Positions 33,840 to 42,372 of a stretch of 64,000 nucleotides of DNA are shown here, in pieces; positions within the stretch are counted from its first letter, which is position 1; every line of letters starts with the position of its first letter. The notes beneath the pieces are model-generated. The model ran no database searches, had not been told where the DNA came from, and saw nothing but the letters and a program-made list of their open reading frames with translations. The translations under genes and the position numbers were made by a program. The stretch comes from an uncultured Eubacteriales bacterium (GTDB lineage Bacteria > Bacillota > Clostridia > Oscillospirales > Acutalibacteraceae), in assembly GCA_934444365.1 (NCBI GenBank), contig CAKSCM010000003.1, positions 131,524 to 195,523 of the forward strand. Reading direction: 5' to 3'.

Positions 33840-33881
33840 CCGTAACGACCGGACCGTTTACTTAATTTCGCTGCTTTTTTA

Positions 33882-34661
33882 TTATATAAGGGTTTCGATC
33901 TTACCGACCGAATACTGAAGTATAAGCAGCGCGTCGGTGGCGTCGACCGATCCGTTTGAATTAACGTCGGCCGCCTTTTCGATGTAGCCTTCAAGAGTGG
34001 TTTTCCCGACGGCGCTTTGCAGACAAAGCAGTGCATCGGTAGCCGTTACCGAATCATCCCCGTTTAAATCGCCCGATACAATTACCGCAAGACGGCAAAG
34101 TACGTTTTGCGCATAAAACGACACCTCGACCCCGTTTTTGAGCATCCCCGAAAAATCTTCTCCGTTACAGGTGATTTTCGGGGATAATTCGCTGCCGAGG
34201 ATGTTTAAAAGATCGTCGGAAACGGTTTTCGGCATGACCTTGTATATTCCGTCGGCACTCGAGGCAATACCCCCGGGAAAACTCAGGGTCTTTTTGCCGT
34301 TCGTAAAATCGCCGCCGATAATAACGTCGTACCGGTTTGAGGGGTTCATTTTTGAGGAATCGAAGCTTATGTTAAGGCTTATTATTCCATGGCCTGCAAT
34401 GTCGCGCTCGCCGATGTAAAGAAGGCTTTCGTCGCCGGTGCCGAGCGAGGGGTCGGTAAGCAGAATGCTGACCGATCCTTCTTGGTTTTCGCCGGTTTTT
34501 AAAAGCAAAACGGTTACCGTGTTTTCTCCGCTTCGAAAGGCCGAAAGGGGAACAAGGGACGAGCCGCCCGCTGCCGAGACGTTTACCGTCGCGGCCGACG
34601 CAGAAACGGCGCAAATACACATGAATGTGCAGATTATCTTTTTTAAAGAGTTTTTAAGCAT
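33882..34661 (-). CDS. Secreted type I dockerin protein
   Basis: 259 residues. Signal peptide (about residues 1-30, ending SASA-ATVNVSA). A beta-rich middle of about 150 residues is unrecognised (SGENTVTVLLLKTGENQEGSVSILL). The C-terminus is a type I dockerin: GDLNGDDSVTATDALLCLQSAVG and AADVNSNGSVDATDALLILQYSVG, two calcium-loop repeats. Dockerins bind cohesins on cellulosome scaffolds or the cell surface; no cohesin is encoded here. The middle domain could be a carbohydrate-binding or structural module. Convergent with murC. Confidence 0.85.
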   Translation of the reverse strand: MLKNSLKKIICTFMCICAVSASAATVNVSAAGGSSLVPLSAFRSGENTVTVLLLKTGENQEGSVSILLTDPSLGTGDESLLYIGERDIAGHGIISLNISFDSSKMNPSNRYDVIIGGDFTNGKKTLSFPGGIASSADGIYKVMPKTVSDDLLNILGSELSPKITCNGEDFSGMLKNGVEVSFYAQNVLCRLAVIVSGDLNGDDSVTATDALLCLQSAVGKTTLEGYIEKAADVNSNGSVDATDALLILQYSVGKIETLI

Positions 34662-34734
34662 TTTATCTTTACCACCATTTATTTATCGGTTAAAACATAT
34701 AAAATTCCGTGTGAATTTTCCGGGTGAGCCGCCG

Positions 34735-35406
34735 TTATTTTTCGGGGGCAATATCGGCGCCGTTTGACGTGATGTCATCTGATGTGTCGGTATCCGTATC
34801 CGTTTTTGAATCGGTATCAACATTACTGTTATCTGTCGCAAGATTTGACGAATACAAAAAGATCTGAAGCTGGGCGAACCATTCGCCGCTTGCTTCGTCG
34901 TGCTGTCCGTCGGCGTAGGGCTGATAAAGCATGTCGACCGAATACCGTTTGCCGTTTGCCGGATCATCGCGTACAAATTTATAGGTTGTTCCGGCCGATT
35001 CCGTCTTTACTTCCGGCTGTGACGACGCCCAGCCTTCCAGCTTTTCGATGATTGCGGCTTGGTCATCAGGGGAGATTATATTCCATTTTATGCTGATGTT
35101 TCCGGCAAAATTGCTGTATTCTGTTATCTTTTCGTAAAGGACGGGAAAATCCTCGGGTAAGCCTTCAAGCTCGCTCCAGCTTACGCTGTATTCAGGCGAT
35201 GCGAAGTTTATATCCGAAATTTTGTGGATTACCCCCTCGTCGTCGGTAAAATATTCGAGCTCGACCGATTCCTGGCTTGACACTCCTGCCGATGAGCCGC
35301 CGGATGAAGGAGCTTCCTTTTGAGAGGAGCACGAGCAAAGGGCGAGCGCAAAGGCGGCCGATGTAATAAGGGTAATTGTCTTTAAAAATAAAGCTTTTGT
35401 ATTCAT
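34735..35406 (-). CDS. Secreted lipoprotein of unknown function
   Basis: 223 residues. Lipoprotein signal ends ALALCSC, with a Ser/Gly-rich linker after it. The body has FTDDEGVIHKISDINFASPEYSVSWSELEGLPEDFPVLYEKITEYSN and no family I recognise. The C-terminal tail is Asp/Thr-rich (DTDSKTDTDTDTSDD). It lies between the dockerin gene and the acyltransferase-like gene on the same strand and probably shares their transcript. Confidence 0.75.
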   Translation of the reverse strand: MNTKALFLKTITLITSAAFALALCSCSSQKEAPSSGGSSAGVSSQESVELEYFTDDEGVIHKISDINFASPEYSVSWSELEGLPEDFPVLYEKITEYSNFAGNISIKWNIISPDDQAAIIEKLEGWASSQPEVKTESAGTTYKFVRDDPANGKRYSVDMLYQPYADGQHDEASGEWFAQLQIFLYSSNLATDNSNVDTDSKTDTDTDTSDDITSNGADIAPEK

Positions 35407-35429
35407 ATTTTCCTCCGTTATTAAGGCTG

Positions 35430-36206
35430 TTAAATTCCTATAAGATTAAGCAGCAGATCGCTTACATAAAGCAGGCCGTAAATTATCGGCTGATGGAATA
35501 TATATATCCAAAGAGTATATTTGCCGACGGCCGATAAAAAGGCAAATCTTTTGCGGTACATAAATTTCGGAAAATGGCCCGAAATTGCTGTTCTTCCCAA
35601 ATACGCTCCAAACATAAACAGGAAAAACCAGGGGATAAGGGGATAATAATCGGCCGAGGCAAAATTATCGCTGCAAAGTCCGAATGGGAAAAGAAAGTAA
35701 AAATCGTAAAGCCGCGACGGAAGATCGATTTTAAAAATCCCGTCAATTCCGAGGTAGCGGTTTTCTATGTTATAGGTGAACAGGAATAAAAACATGTTCA
35801 GTATAAGGCCGATGATAACCGGAATTTTGTCGATGAGTCGCCTTGACAGGGCAAATATCAGAATGGAAATCGACAGCATATGAAGAATTCCGAAAATTAT
35901 CGCCGTGTCATCGATCAGATAGGCGTCTATAAGCAAGGTGGCGGCGGTAAGCAGGACGGCGACGCTCAAAAGCTTTAATCCGCGCTTGTAGTTCGAATGG
36001 CTGAAGTAGCAGCTCATTCCGCATATTACCACGAACAGTCCGGCAAAGTACGGGCTTGCCGGCAAAAAGAAATTGAACATTCTTTCGCCGAAGCCGCAAA
36101 ATCGGTCGAAGCTTTGCATGGTTATAAATGAATGAAAGACCACCATGCAGATTATCGCCGCGCCGCGAAGCTCGTCTATCATATAAATCCGCTTGCGATT
36201 ACTCAA
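35430..36206 (-). CDS. Heparan-alpha-glucosaminide N-acetyltransferase-like membrane protein (DUF1624)
   Basis: 258 residues, about seven TM helices. N-terminal RIYMIDELRGAAIICMVVFHSF carries the conserved D-x-x-R-G and the histidine of the HGSNAT/DUF1624 catalytic helix. Such proteins transfer acetyl groups across the membrane to extracellular sugars. First gene of the minus-strand group with the lipoprotein and dockerin genes, which suggests a surface polysaccharide role. No close promoter was identified. Confidence 0.8.
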   Translation of the reverse strand: MSNRKRIYMIDELRGAAIICMVVFHSFITMQSFDRFCGFGERMFNFFLPASPYFAGLFVVICGMSCYFSHSNYKRGLKLLSVAVLLTAATLLIDAYLIDDTAIIFGILHMLSISILIFALSRRLIDKIPVIIGLILNMFLFLFTYNIENRYLGIDGIFKIDLPSRLYDFYFLFPFGLCSDNFASADYYPLIPWFFLFMFGAYLGRTAISGHFPKFMYRKRFAFLSAVGKYTLWIYIFHQPIIYGLLYVSDLLLNLIGI

Positions 36207-36371
36207 TTTTTTACTCCGAATATATTATTAATTTATCCTGCGACTTGATTTTTGGCTATATGGGAATCCGGGAGGGTTTTTTACACCTTTGGCGAATTTC
36301 CGTTTTTACGCTTACATACATTATACTTTAATTTTTACGGTTAGTAAAGACGAAATTCCGAAAAAAGGAGA

Positions 36372-36400
36372 TTGACATTTTATAAAAGGGGATATATAAT
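36372..36400 (+). promoter_or_regulatory. Consensus sigma-A promoter of the Y-family polymerase gene
   Basis: TTGACA (36372-36377), 17-nt spacer, TATAAT (36395-36400). Transcription would begin near 36407, leaving an unusually long leader of about 230 nt. The gap 36207-36635 holds this promoter, the SOS box and two possible tiny leader frames (36454-36507 and 36507-36605) that I do not call as genes. Confidence 0.88.
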
Positions 36401-36412
36401 AAACACATCAAA

Positions 36413-36424
36413 GAACATTTGTTC
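36413..36424 (+). promoter_or_regulatory. SOS box (LexA operator)
   Basis: GAACATTTGTTC within AAGAACATTTGTTCTT: perfect 4-bp GAAC/GTTC arms with 4-nt centre, matching the Gram-positive LexA/DinR box (CGAACRNRYGTTYG core). It sits 12 nt after the -10 box, where LexA would block initiation. Confidence 0.85.
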
Positions 36425-36635
36425 TTATAATTTGCCGAACGGGAAAATCCTTTATGCCGGACAGGGTAAAAGACGCTCTGCAAAGACGGTGGGGCGTCGG
36501 CTTTTAATGAAAAAAACGATTGTCGGCCGGTTTTGTCTTTTTTGTCGGCTTTATCGTTGGGCTTTTTTTCGGCTTTTGTACAAGACATATTATATGCAGC
36601 TTTAAAACTGCAACTCAAAAACGGCGGTGATTTTA

Positions 36636-37880
36636 ATGGAGAGGGAGTCGCGGTGTATACTGCACTGCGATTTGAATAATTTTTTCGCGTCGGTCGAATG
36701 TCTGTCCAATCCTCAGTGGAGGGAGGTTCCCATGGCGGTGTGCGGCGATACCGACCAAAGGCACGGTATTGTGCTCGCCAAAAACGAGCCGGCAAAAAAA
36801 TACGGAATAAAAACCGGGGATACCGTATGGCAGGCGAAGGAAAAATGCGCCGGAGTCATAATAGCGCCGACCCATTTTGACCGTTATGTTTTTTATTCAA
36901 AGGAAATAAGAAAGATTTACGGACGGTATACCGATATGATTGAGCCGTTCGGTCTGGATGAGTGCTGGCTCGACGTCGGAGGAAGCAGAAGGCTTTTCGG
37001 CTCGGGCGAGCAGATTGCCGACATGATACGAAGGGACACGAAAAATGAACTGGGGCTTACCGTTTCGGTGGGGGTAAGCTTTAACAAGGTTTTTTCAAAG
37101 CTCGGCTCGGATATGAAAAAGCCGGACGCCGTGACCGTTATTTCGGAAAGCGATTTTAAAAATAAAATATGGGGACTGCCCATAGGCGATCTGCTTTTTG
37201 CCGGTCGCTCAACGGTTAAAAAGCTCTCGTCATCGGGGGTTTTTACAATAGGAGATATGGCGCAGATGTCGGTTTCATCCGCCAAAAAGCTGCTCGGTAA
37301 AAACGGGGTTACCCTCTGGCGATATGCAAACGGCTTTGACGATTCTCCCGTTGCGTCGGCCGACGCCGAGCCGATAAGAAAGAGCATCGGCCGTTCCACG
37401 ACAGGTAAAAGCGACCTTACAAACGACACACAGATAAAAAGGGTGGTTATGCTGCTTTGCGAGGATGTTTCAAAAAGATTGCGGATGCTCTCCCTTAGCG
37501 CCGGGGTTATATCGGTTTATATGAGGGATTTTCGCCTTTTTGTGCAGACCCATCAAAAGCGGCTTTTGGTACCGACAAGGCTGTGTAAGGAATTAACCGA
37601 CGAGGCAATGTGTCTTATAACCGAAAACTGGGACAATACCCCGTTGCGTTCGGTGGGGGTCAGCGTAAGCAATTTAAGAGGTGATACAAGCGCCCTCCAG
37701 TACAGCTTTTACCGTGATCAGGTTCGTTGCGAGCGGCTTGAAAAAATAGATTTTCAGGTGGACTCAATACGAAACCGGTTCGGCGAAAATGCAATTCGCC
37801 GGGCAAGCCTTATAAATCCTATGGCCGATTTATCAGGCGGAGGAGAGCATTGCAGCTTCAGCTATATAAACAGCCGCTGA
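36636..37880 (+). CDS. Y-family DNA polymerase (DinB/Pol IV-like)
   Basis: 414 residues. Polymerase signatures: LHCDLNNFFASVECLSNP (catalytic Asp; the second position is N-N-F), YSKEIRKIYGRYTDMIEPFGLDECWLDV (the usual SxDE reads LDE here) and LTVSVGVSFNKVFSKLGSDMKKPDA, then helix-hairpin-helix VKKLSSSGVFTIGDMA and the little-finger domain. No clear beta-clamp motif is visible at the C-terminus. It performs error-prone translesion synthesis. ATG 36636 with GGCGGTGA upstream; regulated by the SOS box above. Confidence 0.92.
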   Translation: MERESRCILHCDLNNFFASVECLSNPQWREVPMAVCGDTDQRHGIVLAKNEPAKKYGIKTGDTVWQAKEKCAGVIIAPTHFDRYVFYSKEIRKIYGRYTDMIEPFGLDECWLDVGGSRRLFGSGEQIADMIRRDTKNELGLTVSVGVSFNKVFSKLGSDMKKPDAVTVISESDFKNKIWGLPIGDLLFAGRSTVKKLSSSGVFTIGDMAQMSVSSAKKLLGKNGVTLWRYANGFDDSPVASADAEPIRKSIGRSTTGKSDLTNDTQIKRVVMLLCEDVSKRLRMLSLSAGVISVYMRDFRLFVQTHQKRLLVPTRLCKELTDEAMCLITENWDNTPLRSVGVSVSNLRGDTSALQYSFYRDQVRCERLEKIDFQVDSIRNRFGENAIRRASLINPMADLSGGGEHCSFSYINSR

Positions 37881-37950
37881 ATTTACGTTTTTATATCGGC
37901 TGTGTTTTAAACCGGTTGTTAAGAGGGGAGCCGGGAGGCTTTACGGTTAT

Positions 37951-37997
37951 ATAAGACTATATAAGACTACATAAGACTACATAAGACTACATAAGAC
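37951..37997. repeat. 10-bp tandem repeat
   Basis: Four and a half copies of ATAAGACTAY (ATAAGACTAT, then ATAAGACTAC three times, then ATAAGAC). It lies 70 bp after the polymerase gene. The 10-bp period equals one helical turn. The copy number could vary between strains. Confidence 0.9.
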
Positions 37998-38044
37998 GGT
38001 TTATCGTGGGGGAGTGTTTACGGGTTTATTTCCGGCTTATTCGC

Positions 38045-38095
38045 CGGTTTTCGCCGATTTTGCCTTTACCGCTTTTTTCGGCGAACCGTTTTTTT
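38045..38095 (+). terminator. Terminator after the Y-family polymerase gene
   Basis: CGGTTTTCGCCG (38045-38056) pairs with CGGCGAACCG (38079-38088) with two bulged T, followed by seven T. A second small GCGC/GCGC hairpin with a T-run follows. Confidence 0.7.
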
Positions 38096-38170
38096 GCGCG
38101 AATTTTGCGCTTTTGGATTTTTTTACGTTTTAATCTTTGCTAAAAGAAAAGGATTTAAATATCCTTTTAT

Positions 38171-40258
38171 TTAAACAAAAATCCTGCTTATATGATAAAT
38201 CGCGAAGGAGGTAATATAAGCCGTTAAAAACCAGAAAAGCATAAAGCGCAAGAGGGTTTTGCGGCTTTTGAGCACCGAGCCGGCGCACGAGACGGCGGCG
38301 GCGCAGGGGATGCTTAAAAGATTAAAGCACATAAATGAGAGGGCTTTCGGTATACTCTCCGGCAAATATCCGAGCAGCTCGCAGGATGAGACCACCGCCT
38401 CCCTTGCGCTGAGTCCCGTAATTACGGCGGCTGCAGCCTTCCAGCCGTCTTCCCCGGCACCGAAGCCGAGGGGCGAAAAAATCCTTGATAAATACATTCC
38501 GATACGGCAAAGCAGGCTTTGACGGATATCGTCCGTGTACTTGAAAAGGGGAGAAAAATGAGATAAGACCCATATCGCAACCGAGGCTAAAAATATTATC
38601 GTCGATGCACGTTTTATAAATTCCTTTATACGGATTACAAGCTCTCTTGCCGTACTTTTCGGGTTTGGCATACGGGGGAAAGGGAGCTCAATTAAAAAAT
38701 CGCTATGCTGATCCTTGTTTTTGCGGCTTAAAAGTGCGCCCGATATACCGGCGGCCAAAGCGCCGAGCAGATACATCGAGAAAATGCCTATATCGGCATA
38801 TCGGCCGAAAAATTTTGAGCATACGGCCGCATATATCGGCATTTTTGCACCGCACGACATGAAGGGAATAAGCAAAACGGTGATGTTTTTAAGACGGCTG
38901 TCATCAAGGGTTTTGCAGCAGGATATTGCAGGAACACTGCACCCGAAGCCCATTATAAGAGGAAGAACGCAGTATCCCGAAAGGCCGAGCTTTTTTACCG
39001 GTTTATCCGATATGCTCGCCGCTCGGGCCATGTAGCCGCTGTCCTCAATTAGACTTATAAATAAAAACAAAAGGGTTATTTGCGGCAGAAAGGAGAGCAC
39101 CGCCCCGACGCCGGTTATTATTCCGTCGCATATAAGAGAGCAAAGCGGTTCGGCGGTGTTTATAAGGGATAAAAGCAACCGGATTTTTTCTTTTAAGAAC
39201 TCAAAAAAGGTCTCAAACAGGTTTTTTGCGGCAACGCCGGGCGACGGTATTCCCGTGAAAAACAGATTTTCGGAAAACGTCAGGTGAAAGCATAAAAAAA
39301 TAACAATGGCAAAAATTATAAGCGAGATTATTCCCTCGCTTGTTATACGGTTTATAACGGCGGAAAATTTACCGACGGACTTATCGGAATAAGGATTGCT
39401 TATATCCCTTGCTTTTTTGTCATATGAAAGGGGCGACTCCTTTATTATCTTTGAGCATAAGGAATCGATATAGGCGTATCTGTAGCCGGCCGAAGAAGCG
39501 ATCCTCTGCTTTGGAGTGAGTGGTTTGTCGGAGGAGAAAATGCTTTCTGCTTTTTGCCTTGCCGCACGGTCGGCGGTTTTATTTACCGGAAAAATATTCT
39601 GCTCGTAGAGTCTTAGCGCCTGCAATATACAGCCGTCCGTTTGGGCGGCTTTTTGCGTTTTTGCGGATTCATTTAAAGCGTCGCCGGCCTTTTTTATAAG
39701 CTTTAGAATCCTTGAGGGATAAATCTTTTTGTAAAGCGGTGAGGTGTTTATCGCTCTTTTTTTGAAAAGAATATCTTCTATCCCGGATAAAAGCTCATTT
39801 ACTCCCATGCCGGTTGCGGCCGAGATTTTAAAAACCGGAAGGCCGATTTCGTTTTGAAGTGTATATGTATCAATGGTTTTTCCGCTTTTTTCAAGCACAT
39901 CGTACATATTTAAAACGCATATTACGGGCAAATTAAGGTCGCACAGCTGTGTCGTCAGGTATAATCCACGGCGTATTGAGGTCGCGTCGAGGATATTAAT
40001 AATGACATCGAATGATGATTCCCGTATTGTTTTTTCAGTGATTTGCTCCTCGGGCGAGGTCGTTCTTAAAGCGTAAATTCCCGGCAGATCGGTTATTTCG
40101 GCCGTAAAGCCCGCCATTTTGATTGTTCCGGTCTTTTTATCGATGGTAACTCCCGGCCAGTTGCCGGTCTTTTGATTTGATCCGGTAAGCCGGTTGAAAA
40201 GGGTGGTTTTTCCGCAATTCGGGTTGCCGGCGAGCAGTATTTTGTAATGATTTTTCAT
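38171..40258 (-). CDS. feoB: Ferrous iron transport protein B
   Basis: 695 residues. N-terminal G domain: GNPNCGKTTLFNRLTG (G1), GVT (G2), DLPGIYAL (G3), NMYD (G4); then a GDI helical segment and about eight TM helices with the paired Gate motifs, including GFGCSVPAISCCKTL and ITGLSAREAVVSS. It imports Fe2+ across the membrane. Length is within the family range. It follows feoA by 23 bp on the minus strand. Confidence 0.95.
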   Translation of the reverse strand: MKNHYKILLAGNPNCGKTTLFNRLTGSNQKTGNWPGVTIDKKTGTIKMAGFTAEITDLPGIYALRTTSPEEQITEKTIRESSFDVIINILDATSIRRGLYLTTQLCDLNLPVICVLNMYDVLEKSGKTIDTYTLQNEIGLPVFKISAATGMGVNELLSGIEDILFKKRAINTSPLYKKIYPSRILKLIKKAGDALNESAKTQKAAQTDGCILQALRLYEQNIFPVNKTADRAARQKAESIFSSDKPLTPKQRIASSAGYRYAYIDSLCSKIIKESPLSYDKKARDISNPYSDKSVGKFSAVINRITSEGIISLIIFAIVIFLCFHLTFSENLFFTGIPSPGVAAKNLFETFFEFLKEKIRLLLSLINTAEPLCSLICDGIITGVGAVLSFLPQITLLFLFISLIEDSGYMARAASISDKPVKKLGLSGYCVLPLIMGFGCSVPAISCCKTLDDSRLKNITVLLIPFMSCGAKMPIYAAVCSKFFGRYADIGIFSMYLLGALAAGISGALLSRKNKDQHSDFLIELPFPRMPNPKSTARELVIRIKEFIKRASTIIFLASVAIWVLSHFSPLFKYTDDIRQSLLCRIGMYLSRIFSPLGFGAGEDGWKAAAAVITGLSAREAVVSSCELLGYLPESIPKALSFMCFNLLSIPCAAAVSCAGSVLKSRKTLLRFMLFWFLTAYITSFAIYHISRIFV

Positions 40259-40281
40259 GGCGATTCTCTTTATTTAAAAAA

Positions 40282-40518
40282 TTATAAAACGTCGGGTCTG
40301 ACGATTATGTTTTTTGCAGGGAAAAGTCCTACGGCAAAGCAGGCGCCCCGTACGGCGATGTAGACGGGATCCTTAAAGGGAGACTCGGCAATGTAGGTTA
40401 TTTTGCTGCCGGGGACAATGCCGATGTCGCACATTCTTAAAAACATCTTGCCGTCGGCATTTACCTGTGTTACGGTCGCGCTTTGTCCGCGTTTTAGCTT
40501 GGTTACGGGAATTTGCAT
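40282..40518 (-). CDS. feoA: Ferrous iron transport protein A
   Basis: 78 residues, an SH3-like fold: QIPVTKLKRGQSATVTQV, LRMCDIGIVPGSKITYIAESPFKDPVYIAVRG. It regulates FeoB. ATG 40518 with GGGGATA upstream. First gene of feoAB. Confidence 0.93.
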   Translation of the reverse strand: MQIPVTKLKRGQSATVTQVNADGKMFLRMCDIGIVPGSKITYIAESPFKDPVYIAVRGACFAVGLFPAKNIIVRPDVL

Positions 40519-40901
40519 GTTTTCTTATCCCCACATTTAAATTTTTTATTTCGGTTTTGATTTTATACTAAATATCTATTATTAAGATCTTTGTGTTATT
40601 CGGGATTATTTTCGCCGCCGGGGCAAAACCGCGGCTAACGTTGCTGATTTGCAGTCGGCCTCCCTTAAAAACACAAGGATTTTTTATTTTTTATGGATTA
40701 CCTGAGAGGAAAACAGCATATACATAACCGGCGGACAAAGTTATTCGGCATTCGGTTTTGTAATGTGGCCGAATGAATAGTTTTTTTAAAAATCGAACGG
40801 TAAAAACGGAAAAGCGAAGATGTGGGTTCAAATGAAATGTACGTCTGAAAAACTGCTTACCGTAAAGCGTTTACAATAAGCGATAAAACGGGGGATAAAA
40901 A
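40519..40901. other. 383-bp divergent intergenic region, feoA / glycosyl hydrolase-like gene
   Basis: AT-rich DNA holding the promoters of both divergent genes. An AT-rich TTAGTATAAAATC stretch on the minus strand (about 40565-40580) may be the feoA -10 region. I see no convincing Fur, DtxR or riboswitch signature and no gene. Confidence 0.4.
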
Positions 40902-42197
40902 ATGAAAAATATAAGATTTAAAAAGCTTCGCGCTTTGATGGCTATTTTGCTTGCAGTAGGGCTTGCGGTCTCGGTATATGCAAGAAATAAATTCGCCGGG
41001 GAGATTTTGCCGTGCGAAAACCCCGTTTCCGACACCGGTTATACGGATAATTCCCCCGACAAAAACCGGGAGGAAAACTGCGCCGGGAATATTTCGGCCG
41101 TGTGGATTAATTATTACGAATTCGGCGAGCTTATAAAGAACAAAAACAAAGAGGAATATACGGCGGCGGTCGAAGAAACGGTCGCAAATGTTAAAAATGC
41201 CGGACTTAACGCGATTTTTTTGCATGTCAGGTCTCATGCCGACGCCTTTTACAGGTCTGAAATATTCCCGTGGTCTTATTACATTTACGGCCATCAGGGG
41301 CAGGGACCGGATTTCGACCCGCTTGAGATCTTTATAAATATTGCTCATTCGTCGGAGGTGCAGATACATGCATGGGTCAACCCTTATCGGGTGCTTTCGG
41401 GAAACACTTCGGCCGATATGCTAAGCGAAAACAATCCGGTGTACGGTATTTTAAAAAACGACGACACTCAGGACGATTCCAGGGTGTTTGTATCGGGGGG
41501 AGGACTTTATCTTAACCCGGCCGATGAGCAAAACCGCAGGCTGGTGACCGACGGTATAAAGGAGATAATCGACAAATACGATGTAGACGGAATACATTTT
41601 GACGATTATTTTTATCCGACGACCGACAGCGCCGTAGATGCGGCGGAATATTCGCTTTATTGCGAGGGGGCTGACAATCCGCTCGATCTGGCGTCGTGGA
41701 GGAGGGCGCAGGTTGATCTGCTTGTGTCGGCGGTAAATAAGGCGGTAAAATCGGCTGCAAGGCCGATTGTCTTCGGAATAAGCCCTCAGGCCAACATCGA
41801 CAAGGATCGCGACGAGCTGTTTGCCGACGTGGAGAAATGGGCAAAGGGCGGCTATGTGGATTATATTTGTCCGCAAATATATTTCGGTTTTGATTATCCT
41901 AAGGATGAGTTTAAATTTACAAGCCTTTTGCAGCGATGGGAGTCGATCGTTTCCGACGATGTCGCCCTTTATATAGGTCTCGGGCCTTATAAGCTGGGGC
42001 TGACCGACGCCGGCAGCGACGAATGGGTAAACAGCCGCGATCTGATAAAGCGCCAGGCTGAATATGTTGATGAGAACACCAAGGCCGGAGGCATTGTGCT
42101 GTACAATTATTCTTCATTTTTCTCATTATCCGAACAAAATACGGCCGAACGGGAAGCGCTGAGCGGATTTTTGAACAGCGGCGCATTTTCCGATTAA
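40902..42197 (+). CDS. Family 10-like glycosyl hydrolase (GHL10/DUF187), membrane-anchored
   Basis: 431 residues with an N-terminal signal anchor (KLRALMAILLAVGLAVSVYA). The GHL10 domain includes SAVWINYYEFGELIKNK, NAGLNAIFLHVRSHADAFYRSEIFPWS, HAWVNPYRVLSG, DKYDVDGIHFDDYFYP and VDYICPQIYFGF, the TIM-barrel strands of the family. It probably cleaves a cell-wall or extracellular glycan; in related bacteria such proteins often sit near amidase genes, as here. ATG 40902 with GGGGGAT upstream. Confidence 0.87.
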   Translation: MKNIRFKKLRALMAILLAVGLAVSVYARNKFAGEILPCENPVSDTGYTDNSPDKNREENCAGNISAVWINYYEFGELIKNKNKEEYTAAVEETVANVKNAGLNAIFLHVRSHADAFYRSEIFPWSYYIYGHQGQGPDFDPLEIFINIAHSSEVQIHAWVNPYRVLSGNTSADMLSENNPVYGILKNDDTQDDSRVFVSGGGLYLNPADEQNRRLVTDGIKEIIDKYDVDGIHFDDYFYPTTDSAVDAAEYSLYCEGADNPLDLASWRRAQVDLLVSAVNKAVKSAARPIVFGISPQANIDKDRDELFADVEKWAKGGYVDYICPQIYFGFDYPKDEFKFTSLLQRWESIVSDDVALYIGLGPYKLGLTDAGSDEWVNSRDLIKRQAEYVDENTKAGGIVLYNYSSFFSLSEQNTAEREALSGFLNSGAFSD

Positions 42198-42372
42198 CGC
42201 TTTGCCGGCGTTTGGCATTTTTGATTAATACGATATGACGGAAAAACAGCATTTTTTCGCGCCGGCATAGGTTGCCTATCGGAATATCGGAAAAATTCTA
42301 TCGGTGCAGCAGTTTAAATCATTTACTTAACTTAAGCTCCGACAGATAAAAAACAAAGGAAGGTGTTTTTTT

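Noticed and set aside
36507..36605. 32-codon frame in the SOS-controlled leader as a gene
   Set aside because: It has no clear ribosome site and competes with another frame; kept only as part of a finding.
37951..37997. CRISPR array
   Set aside because: The repeats are 10 bp and contiguous with no spacers; no array or cas gene is in the window.
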